The notes under the pieces are model-generated. The model did no database searches and was not told where the DNA came from. It worked only from the letters and a program-made list of their open reading frames with translations. The translations under genes were made by a program, and so were the position numbers. From Xylophilus sp042867185 (GTDB lineage Bacteria; Pseudomonadota; Gammaproteobacteria; Burkholderiales; Burkholderiaceae_C), in NCBI GenBank assembly GCA_042867185.1, contig JBHZQV010000002.1, positions 62,001 to 126,000 on the forward strand: a stretch of 64,000 nt of DNA, read 5' to 3'. Shown here in pieces: positions 25,885-33,553 of the stretch (position 1 is its first letter; every line of letters begins with the position of its first letter).

Positions 25885-28448
25885 GTGCGGGTTGCGACCT
25901 GGAACATCAATAGCGTCACCAAGCGGCTCGACCTGCTGCTCGACTGGCTGGCACGCACCCGCCCCGATGTGGTCGCGCTCCAGGAGCTGAAGGCGGCCAC
26001 GGCCGCCTTTCCCACGGCCGCGCTGGAGGCCGCCGGCTACCACGCGGTGGTGGTCGGCCAGCGGGCCTGGAACGGGGTCGCGATCCTCGCCCGCGGACAG
26101 CCGCCCTTGCCCTTCGTCACCGCCTTGCCGGGCGACGCCCGGGACAAGGAAGCGCGGTATGTCGAGGCGGCGGTGCACGGCGTGCTGTTCGCCTGCCTGT
26201 ACCTGCCCAACGGCAATCCGTGGCCCGGCCCGAAGTTCGACTACAAGCTGCAGTGGTTCGAACGCTTGCAGCAGCGCGCGGCCGAGCTGCACGCCGCCGG
26301 CAACCCGGTCGTGCTGCTGGGCGACTGGAACGTCGTGCCCACCGATGCCGACATCTACAAGCCCGACACCTGGCGCGACAACGCCCTGCTGCAGCCCGAG
26401 ACCCGCTCGGCCTATGCGGCCATCGTCGCCCAGGGCTGGACCGATGCGATCGCCCACATGCACCCGCGCGGCGTGCCCTACACCTTCTGGGACTACCGCC
26501 GCAAGCGCTGGGAGCGCGATGCCGGTCTGCGGATCGACCACATCCTGGTCCACCCGTCGATCACCGTCGCGTCGGCGGGGGTGGACCGGGAAGAGCGGGG
26601 ACGCGAAGGCGCCAGCGACCATGCGCCGGTGTGGGCGGAGCTGGAACCGGCCCGGCCGGTGCGCACGGCCCGTAGGCGTGCCACGGCGCGCGAACCGGGC
26701 CCGGCGGCACCGTCCCGGGCGCGCACGCCGCGGCTGGCTCCCGCGGACATGCCGCCGCCGGGCGGCGGTCCGCTGCCCGCGGCGCTGGAGCCGCAGCTGG
26801 CGACGCTGGTGTCGGCGGTTCCGGCGGGCGACTGGATCGTCGAGACCAAGTTCGACGGCTACCGGCTGCTGGCCCGGATCGAGGGCGGCGCGGTGCGTTT
26901 GTTCACCCGCAACGGCCACGACTGGACGGACCGGCTGGGCCCGGTGGCCGAAGGCATCGCGGGCCTCGGGCTCACCCGGGGCTGGCTCGACGGGGAGATC
27001 GTCGTCCTCGACGATGCGGGCGTGCCCGATTTCGGCCGGCTGCAGAACGCGATCGACACGCCGCAGGCCAAGAACATCGTGATGTTCGTCTTCGACCTGC
27101 CGTTCCTGGGCGACACCGACCTGCGCGCGCAGCCGTTGAGAAGCCGCAGGACGCTCCTGGAAGCGCTGTTCGACACGCGGCCCGGCACGGCGGTCCGCCT
27201 GAGCCAGTCGTTCGCGGCCCGGCCCGAACAACTGCTGGGCGCCGCCTGCCGGATGGGGCTGGAGGGCGTGATGGCCAAGCGCGCCGATGCGCCCTACGTC
27301 GCCGGCAGGACCGACACCTGGCTGAAACTCAAATGCCAGCACCGCCAGGAGTTCGTGGTGGTGGGCTTCACCGACCGCAGCGGCGCGCACAAGGATATCG
27401 GCAGTCTGCTGCTGGGCTACCACGAAGGCGGCGCGCTGCGCTACGCCGGCATGGTCGGCACCGGGTGGGACGCCCGGGGTGGCGGCGAGCTGTTCGCCCT
27501 GCTGTCGGCGCTCGAAGTCGAGACACCGAGCGTCGACCCCCGGGAGACCCGGCCGGGTCGCTGGAGCAAGCGCGCTGCGGGCACCGAGCGTTGGGTGCGG
27601 CCCACGACGGTCGTGGAAGTGGCGTTCACCGAATGGACGGCCGACGGCCATGTGCGTCACGGCGTGTTCCGTGGCATCCGCACCGACAAGCCGGCGACCG
27701 AGATCGTGCGGGAGCGCGCGAAGGACCCGGCCGAGGCGGTGCCCGCAGCACGTCCGAAGAGCGCCCGGTCCACCAGGCTCGCCGTCACGCATCCCGAACG
27801 CGTCGTCGACCCCTCGACCGGCCTGCGCAAGGGGGACCTGGTGCGGTACTACGAGCGCGTCGCCGACCGGATGCTGCCGCACCTGAAGGGCCGGCCGGTA
27901 TCGCTGGTGCGGGCGCCCGCCGGCATCACCGGCGAGCTGTTCTTCCAGAAGCACCTCGAAGGCAAGATGCCCGGCGCGAAGGAGTGGGATGCCGCGCTCT
28001 GGCCCGGGCATGCGGCCCTGCTGGGCGTCGATGCGGTGGCGGGCCTGGTCGGCGCGGCGCAGATGAACGTGGTGGAGTTCCATACCTGGAACTCCGAGGC
28101 GCGCCGTATCGACAAGCCCGACCGGTTCGTCCTCGACCTCGACCCCGGCGAAGGCGTCACATGGCCGATGCTGCAGGAGGCGGCCGCCACCGGGTGGGCA
28201 AGATCTTCATCGACTACCTGCGCAACGGCCACGGGCAGACCACCGCCTGCGCTTTCTCGGCCCGCGCGCGGCCCGGCCTGGGCGTGTCGATGCCGGTGGC
28301 GTGGGAGCAGTTGCCCGATCTCACCGGCGGCGCGCAGTGGACGATCGCGACGGCGTGCGAATACCTCGGCGACCAGAAGGACGACCCGTGGGCCGGGTAT
28401 TGGAAGAAGCGGCAGAGCCTGGGGCCGGCCGCCCAGCGGCTCGGGTGA
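25885..28448 (+). pseudogene. ligD: Exonuclease III-LigD fusion with a deletion/frameshift in the polymerase domain
   Basis: The gene starts at GTG with AGAGGAG upstream. Residues 1-255 are a complete ExoIII: WNINS (N7), LQELK (E34), GDWNVVPTDADIY, RIDHIL, SDHAPVW. A linker of about 45 residues leads in the same frame into the LigD ligase domain with TKFDGYR (Lys322), WLDGEIVVLD, GLEGVMAKR and WLKLKC. The polymerase domain begins (VDPSTGLRKGDLVRYY, FVLDLDPGEGVTW), but at about base 28187 the sequence jumps to RVGKIFIDYLRNGHG in the +2 frame, missing some 65-70 residues that normally include the SGGKGLH block. The C-terminus then runs to 28448. The normal LigD phosphoesterase domain is absent. 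The 768 or so residues before the break could still be expressed, continuing out of frame to 28548. Confidence 0.85.
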
Positions 28449-28535
28449 AGGACGCCGACAGCCACAGGCCGAAGGCGCCTACATGGCAGGCGGGATCCGC
28501 GGCCCATCCTACGGTCATCTTTTTAGGAGTAACCC

Positions 28536-28637
28536 ATGCGCAAGATGATCCTGATGGCCGTCGCCGGCTTTCTGTGGAAGAAGTACAAGGCCAAGCAAAG
28601 CGTCCGCCCCCAAGCGGCCGCTGCCCGGCGCTGGTAA
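28536..28637 (+). CDS. Candidate 33-residue small protein
   Basis: MRKMILMAVAGFLWKKYKAK followed by QSVRPQAAAARRW. A good ribosome site (TTAGGAGTAACCC) stands 6 bases before the ATG. A short hydrophobic stretch (ILMAVAGFLW) between basic residues suggests a peripheral or single-pass membrane peptide. It is too short for domain analysis. It sits 87 bases after the true end of the ligD remnant; the out-of-frame extension of the fusion protein overlaps its start. Confidence 0.6.
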   Translation: MRKMILMAVAGFLWKKYKAKQSVRPQAAAARRW

Positions 28638-28731
28638 CCGCCCATCGGCGTTCGCTTGCCGCACATGCCCGTGTGCCGCTTGCCGTAGACCTGACACCGT
28701 AGATCGGTCTTAGGTCTTTTTTGCGCGTCCG

Positions 28732-28989
28732 TCAGTCGCCGCCCGCCGGCGCCACCCGCACCGAGACGCCATAGAGCGCCAGCATCCCCAGCACATGCCC
28801 CACGGCCACGCCCGGCTCGCCGGACTCGATGCGGGCGATGGTCTGCACATGCACCCCCAGCCGGGCACCCGCCGCCGCCTGGCCTTCGCCGGCGGCGATG
28901 CGGGCCTGCTTGGCCGCGGCGCCCAGCGCCCGGGCCGTGTCGAGTGCATCGCTGCCGATGTCCGCGGAGATTCTTTTGCCTTGCGCCAT
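28732..28989 (-). CDS. Xre/HipB-like helix-turn-helix protein
   Basis: An 85-residue regulator. AKQARIAAGEGQAAAGARLG and VHVQTIARIESGEPGVAVGH form an Xre-type helix-turn-helix, and GMLALYGVSVRV is the short C-terminal strand typical of HipB-like antitoxins. No HipA-like kinase gene lies beside it, so it is an orphan. It begins 20 bases after the stop of the helicase gene on the same strand and is probably co-transcribed. Confidence 0.82.
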   Translation of the reverse strand: MAQGKRISADIGSDALDTARALGAAAKQARIAAGEGQAAAGARLGVHVQTIARIESGEPGVAVGHVLGMLALYGVSVRVAPAGGD

Positions 28990-29009
28990 GCCGGATTGTC
29001 GTCCGGATG

Positions 29010-30989
29010 TCAGCGCAGCATGCCGGCCGCGCTCTGCTTGCCCTGGCGAGCCTTGCCGCGGTTCTGCTGGCGCAGCACCTTGTTGACCAGGGCCGAGGCC
29101 TCGATCGCCAGCTCGACCGCCGCCGGGCCGTCCGGGAAATGCTCGGGCATGCGCTGCGAGAGCCAGGCGTAGGCCGAGTAGATCTTGCAGGCGTCTTCCG
29201 CATCCTGCAGCGAGCTGCGGCCTTCGCGCAGTCCCACCGCCTGGATGGTCGACGGGTGCTTGCGCTCTACCGCGTTGGCCCAGGTCCAGAGCTGGTCCTG
29301 GAACTTCGGCAGCCGGGTGCTGAGCGGCACCAGCGAGAACAGAAAACGCTCGTGGAGCGGCATCCGCAGGCCGTCGAGCCACTTGGCGCGGTCGAGCTGC
29401 TCGGTGAGGGAGGTGGGCACGAAGAACACGTCGTTCACGTCGATGTTGCGGCGGAACAGGGTCAGCAGCTGCAGCAGGCGGTTTTCCTGGGTCACCATCT
29501 CGATCTGCTGCAGATGCTCCTGCGTCGGCGCGACGTAGAAGCCGGTGCGCGCGACCGGCTCCAGCGGGGCGGTGAGCTGCTTCCTGATCGACTTGTGCAC
29601 CCGGCCGCCCAGGCCCAGCACCGTGCCCGATTCGGACATGCCGAAGCGCCCGGCGCGCCCGCCGATCTGCTGCACCAGCCAGGTGGGGATCGGGCCGTCC
29701 TCGGTGCCGTCGTACTTGGTGTCGGTGGTGAAGATCACCCGCGAGATCGGCAGGTTCAGGCCCATGCCGATCGCATCGGTCGCGACCAGGACCTGCGCCT
29801 GGCCGGAGCGGAAGGCTTCGGCCTGCGCCTGCCGCACTTCGGGCGAGAGGTTGCCGTAGATCGTGGCGACCGAAAAGCCCGCCTGCGAGACCTGCTCGGC
29901 CAGCTGCAGCACGTCGCGGCGCGAGAACGCGATCACCGCGTCGCCGGCTTTGAGCTGGCGCAGCGAGTCGAGCGGCTTCTCGCCCATCGCCAGCTTGGAT
30001 TTGCGCTCCATCACCCGCACTTCGCATGCGCAGCCCAGCCGGCGCGCCAGCGATTCGACGGCGGCGCGGGCGGTGGTCGAGCCCACCAGGTAGACGGTAT
30101 CGGCCGGGACGCCGCACACGGCGGCGGTCCAGGCGGCGCCGCGGTCGCTGTCGCCCAGCATCTGGATCTCGTCGATCACCGCCACCTCGACCCGGGTGTG
30201 GGTGTCGAGCATCTCGACGGTGCTGGCCACGTGGGTCGCGCCCGGCTGGATCCGGCGCTCTTCGCCGGTAATCAGGTTGACCGGCACCTTGGCCGCCTTC
30301 AGCCGCTCGTAGTTCTCCAGCGCCAGCAGCCGCAGCGGCGCCAGGTACACGCCCGACTTCGCGGCCTGCAGGGCCACCATCGCTTCGTGCGTCTTGCCCG
30401 AGTTGGTCGGGCCGAGCAGGGCGATGATCTTGCGGTGCATGCCGGCCGCCGTCTGGAACGTGTCCGGGAACTGCGCCAGGTTGATCGACTGGCGGGTGCG
30501 CTCGGCGGCCAGGTCGGCGGTGCGCTGGCCGGCGGCGGCCTCGATCCGGTCCATGACCAGCTCGAAAGCCTTCGGCGCCAGCTCCTTGGGCCGCAGCAGG
30601 GCGTCCCAGCAGTAGTCGCCCGTCTCCACGCCCCGGTCGGCGGCACGGCGGATCGCGTTCATCACGAGGGCGGTGACCTCGCGCTCGAAGTCGCCCGCCA
30701 CCCGTTCGTTCAGGCGCGAGGCCAGCAGCGCCACCTGCTTGTACGCCGGCAGCTTCACCCAGCGGCTGACCTGCGCCAGCACCGCCTGCGCCGGGATCAG
30801 CGCATACGGGACCCGCAGGCCGTCGACCACCACTTCGCCCTTGACGCTGAAGGCGACGGCGGATTCGGTCTTGACGAGCGTCGCCTTGCTGCGCTCGAGC
30901 AGGGCGTTCAGTTCCTTGACCTGGGCGGCGAGGGCTTCGGCCGAGGGTTCGTCCGAAGGATGGGAGGGGTGTGTGGAATGCTGGTTCAC
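29010..30989 (-). CDS. Suv3-like superfamily 2 RNA helicase
   Basis: About 659 residues. Helicase motifs: I GPTNSGKTHEA, Ia APLRLLALE, II VIDEIQMLGD, III VGSTTAR, then TDAIGMGLNLPI and QQIGGRAGRFG (V and VI). The DEIQ box and GGRAGR place it with mitochondrial Suv3/Ski2-like RNA helicases, present in some proteobacteria. A C-terminal region (HFPDGPAAVELA) follows. I prefer the GTG at 30989 (VNQHSTHP); an ATG at 31142 would begin only about 13 bases beyond the tRNA-Lys terminator and adds a Pro/Arg-rich stretch. No strong ribosome site is seen at either. Confidence 0.85.
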   Translation of the reverse strand: MNQHSTHPSHPSDEPSAEALAAQVKELNALLERSKATLVKTESAVAFSVKGEVVVDGLRVPYALIPAQAVLAQVSRWVKLPAYKQVALLASRLNERVAGDFEREVTALVMNAIRRAADRGVETGDYCWDALLRPKELAPKAFELVMDRIEAAAGQRTADLAAERTRQSINLAQFPDTFQTAAGMHRKIIALLGPTNSGKTHEAMVALQAAKSGVYLAPLRLLALENYERLKAAKVPVNLITGEERRIQPGATHVASTVEMLDTHTRVEVAVIDEIQMLGDSDRGAAWTAAVCGVPADTVYLVGSTTARAAVESLARRLGCACEVRVMERKSKLAMGEKPLDSLRQLKAGDAVIAFSRRDVLQLAEQVSQAGFSVATIYGNLSPEVRQAQAEAFRSGQAQVLVATDAIGMGLNLPISRVIFTTDTKYDGTEDGPIPTWLVQQIGGRAGRFGMSESGTVLGLGGRVHKSIRKQLTAPLEPVARTGFYVAPTQEHLQQIEMVTQENRLLQLLTLFRRNIDVNDVFFVPTSLTEQLDRAKWLDGLRMPLHERFLFSLVPLSTRLPKFQDQLWTWANAVERKHPSTIQAVGLREGRSSLQDAEDACKIYSAYAWLSQRMPEHFPDGPAAVELAIEASALVNKVLRQQNRGKARQGKQSAAGMLR

Positions 30990-31154
30990 GGGATGTGTGT
31001 GCAGAAGGGGCGCACGGGACGCCGGGGTTGCGCGCAGGCCCAGGGCTCTGGCGAAAAGTTTGCAGGGCGGGTCGTCGGGCCATGGCGTGGGCCGGCAGTG
31101 CGCGCTGCGATCGGAGGCTCTCGGGCCTGGTGGCCGATGCACGGTTTGTGCCGC

Positions 31155-31193
31155 AAAACAAAAAAGCCCGCCACCTGTGCGGTAGCGGGCTTT
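31155..31193 (-). terminator. Intrinsic terminator of tRNA-Lys
   Basis: Read leftward: AAAGCCCGC, loop, GCGGGC, then TTTTTTGTTTT. A 9-base stem with a T tract, placed 24 bases after tRNA-Lys. Confidence 0.88.
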
Positions 31194-31217
31194 CCAGCGC
31201 TGACGCGCTTGAAGTGG

Positions 31218-31293
31218 TGGTGGGCCCTGAGTGACTCGAACACTCGACCTACGGATTAAGAGTCCGCTGCTCTACCAACTGAGCTAAGAGCCC
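31218..31293 (-). tRNA. tRNA-Lys (anticodon CTT)
   Basis: Seventy-six bases with encoded CCA. Acceptor GGGCTCT pairs with AGGGCCC (one U-G pair). D arm AGCTCAGTTGGTAGAGC, anticodon loop CTCTTAA gives CTT, T arm GTTCGAGTC. Reads AAG codons. A strong terminator follows on the same strand. Confidence 0.97.
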
Positions 31294-31446
31294 ACTTCAA
31301 ACCTGAAAAATCGGATTTGGCCTAGACCGTGGCCATCACCGCCTGAGCGGAGCCGGACACTGTAAGCAAGCCATAGATTATGCACTATTTATTTTGGGGC
31401 TGGCAAGCGGGTCATCGAAATCGATCCGCCGCCGCACGCGCCGCGG

Positions 31447-32424
31447 CTACATCAGCAGGTGTTCGCCCGCGTTGTCGCCGCCCAGGATCACGTAGTTGAC
31501 CTTGCGGATGTCCATCAGCTTCTTGCCGCCCGAGTAGCTGATCGAGCTCTGCACGTCCTGCTCCATCTCGACCAGCGTGTCGGCCAGGAGGCCCTTCACC
31601 GGCTCTAGGATGCGCTTGCCCTCGACGTGCTTGTACTCGCCCTTGTTGAAGTCGCTGGCGCTGCCGTAGTACTCCTTGAACAGGGCACCGTCCACCTCCA
31701 CCGTCTTGCCGGGCGATTCCTCGTGGCCGGCCAGCATGCTGCCGATCATGATCATCGTGGCGCCGAAGCGGATGCTCTTGGCGATGTCGCCGTGCTCGCG
31801 GATGCCGCCGTCGGCGATGATCGGCTTGGTCGCCACCCGGGCGCACCACTTGAGCGCCGACAGCTGCCAGCCGCCGGTGCCGAAGCCGGTCTTCAGCTTG
31901 GTGATGCAGACCTTGCCCGGGCCGATGCCGACCTTGGTGGCGTCGGCGCCCCAGGTCTCCAGGTCGATGATCGCCTCGGGCGTGCCGACGTTGCCGGCGA
32001 TGACGAAGGCGCCGGGCAGTTTCTCCTTGAGGTACGCGATCATCCGCTGCACCGTGTCGGCATGGCCGTGGGCGATGTCGATGGTGATGTATTCGGGCAC
32101 CAGGCCTTCGGCGACCAGACGGTCCACCGTGTCGTAGTCGGCCTGCTTCACGCCCAGCGAGATCGAGGCGTAGAGGTCCTTCTCGTGCATCTCGCGGACG
32201 AACCGCACATTGTCCAGGTCGAACCGGTGCATCACGTAGAAGTAGCCGTTCTGCGCCATCCAGGTCGAGATCGAGGCGTCCACCACCGTCTTCATGTTGG
32301 CGGGCACCACCGGCAGCCGAAAGCGCCGGCCGCCCAGCTCCACGCCCGCATCGCATTCCGAGCGGCTCTCCACCCGGCACTTGCGCGGCAGCAGCAGGAC
32401 GTTGTCGTAGTCGAAGATTTCCAT
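31447..32424 (-). CDS. guaC: GMP reductase
   Basis: A 325-residue enzyme converting GMP to IMP with NADPH. It belongs to the IMPDH/GMPR family but lacks the CBS insert and is short, as is GMP reductase. Motifs: DNVLLLPRK, VVPANMKTVVDASIS, VGIGPGKVCITKLKTGFGTG with the active-site Cys, then IIADGGIREHGDIAKSIRFG and GSMLAGHEESPG. It is monocistronic, with a 320-base upstream gap. Confidence 0.93.
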   Translation of the reverse strand: MEIFDYDNVLLLPRKCRVESRSECDAGVELGGRRFRLPVVPANMKTVVDASISTWMAQNGYFYVMHRFDLDNVRFVREMHEKDLYASISLGVKQADYDTVDRLVAEGLVPEYITIDIAHGHADTVQRMIAYLKEKLPGAFVIAGNVGTPEAIIDLETWGADATKVGIGPGKVCITKLKTGFGTGGWQLSALKWCARVATKPIIADGGIREHGDIAKSIRFGATMIMIGSMLAGHEESPGKTVEVDGALFKEYYGSASDFNKGEYKHVEGKRILEPVKGLLADTLVEMEQDVQSSISYSGGKKLMDIRKVNYVILGGDNAGEHLLM

Positions 32425-32746
32425 CGCGATTTCCAAGCTTCCATTGCAGGATCGCCGGCGGAAGGATTTCCGCGCGGCGTGGGCGCTTGGCTTGTTCCCG
32501 GTCGCCGTGGGCCGGGCCGCGGGGCCTTGCCGATCCCCGCGTCGCGCGGGCACGAAAAACCGGGCGACAAGAAACTTGGGCCCGGTGGCCGATTCTAGGG
32601 AGCCACGCCCGCCGGCACCCGGCGACGGCCGTATAGACCTTATACGGCGGTGCCGATGCAAGCGGCCGTTCTCGAAGAAAAAAGGGCCGCAGCCGGCCAA
32701 CGGGTTCGACCTTCAGCTATGCAAAAGATAGCATTTATCGGGATGG
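32425..32746. other. Gene-free stretch upstream of guaC
   Basis: About 320 bases without a gene. The left part should hold the guaC promoter, which I cannot place. The right part (32671-32732) is copy C of the dispersed element, on the minus strand. Confidence 0.6.
32671..32732 (-). repeat. Dispersed GCTAT/ATAGC element, copy C
   Basis: Read leftward: GCTATCTTTTGCATAGCTGA, then a GTTGGCCGGCTGCGG block and the tail CCCTTTTTTCTTCGAGAA. Same order of core, GC block and pyrimidine-plus-purine tail as copies B and G. Confidence 0.7.
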
Positions 32747-33481
32747 TCAGGTGGGCCGGCAGACGCTCGCCGACGCCGCCAGGATGCGGCCGCTGCCGTC
32801 TTCCACCCAGCCCACCATCCGCAGCCGCGCGGGGTCGGCGCTTTCGGGTATGCGCATGGATCGCGACTCGGACAGCTTCGCGCCGGCCTTCGGTTGCCAG
32901 CGCAGCGCGAGCGCGCCGCGCACCAGCAGCCGCTCGACCGCGGAGCCTTCGGCCCCGGCCGGCAATGCCTCGGCCAGCAGCAGCCAGGCGGTCACCGGGC
33001 CGGTCGCCGCGCGGGGCGGATGCCAGGCGATCGACACCCCCAGGTAATCCGATACCGCCGCACCGCGCGCCACCCGCAACGCGCCGGCCCGGGCGGTGCC
33101 GACCGGCGCCGACACCCGCAGCGTCTCCTGCGCCGACGGGGCCGGCCTGTGCAACGCATCGAGCCGCGCCTGCGCCTCGGGCATCGCGGCCGCGGACATC
33201 GCGGCACCGTCGCGCGCGGTGGCCGACGGCACGATCCAGTCGAGCGTCAGCGTGCGGGCCGGCACCACCGCGCCGGGCGCTGCGCCGGATGCGGTGCCCG
33301 ACCAGCAGGCGGTGCAGTCCGCGTCCAGGAACCGCTCCTGCAGCACGCGGGGCGCGGGCGCGCCGTCGCTGGTGCACAAGGTCTGCGCCATCGCGCCGGG
33401 CACCAGGCCCAGGGCCGCGAAGAGGGCGAGGCAGCCGGCAGCGACCCGCGCCGGAGACGAAAGAACAGAGGAAAAGGGCAC
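32747..33481 (-). CDS. Exported hypothetical protein with a CxxC motif
   Basis: A 244-residue precursor. The Sec signal peptide is residues 1-32, ending GAMA. The mature part begins QTLCTSDGAPAPRVLQERF and holds DADCTACWSG, a CxxC that could be redox-active or bind metal. No known domain is recognised; a resemblance to the start of DUF1223 proteins (a Cys pair early in a thioredoxin-like fold) is weak. It is divergent from the UvrD gene, with 72 bases between. Confidence 0.65.
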   Translation of the reverse strand: MPFSSVLSSPARVAAGCLALFAALGLVPGAMAQTLCTSDGAPAPRVLQERFLDADCTACWSGTASGAAPGAVVPARTLTLDWIVPSATARDGAAMSAAAMPEAQARLDALHRPAPSAQETLRVSAPVGTARAGALRVARGAAVSDYLGVSIAWHPPRAATGPVTAWLLLAEALPAGAEGSAVERLLVRGALALRWQPKAGAKLSESRSMRIPESADPARLRMVGWVEDGSGRILAASASVCRPT

Positions 33482-33553
33482 GGTGCACTACTTTCTGAGG
33501 GGACTCGGCGCAAGGCGGCCGGCCGAAACGAGGGCGCTTCCTACAATGCCGGG

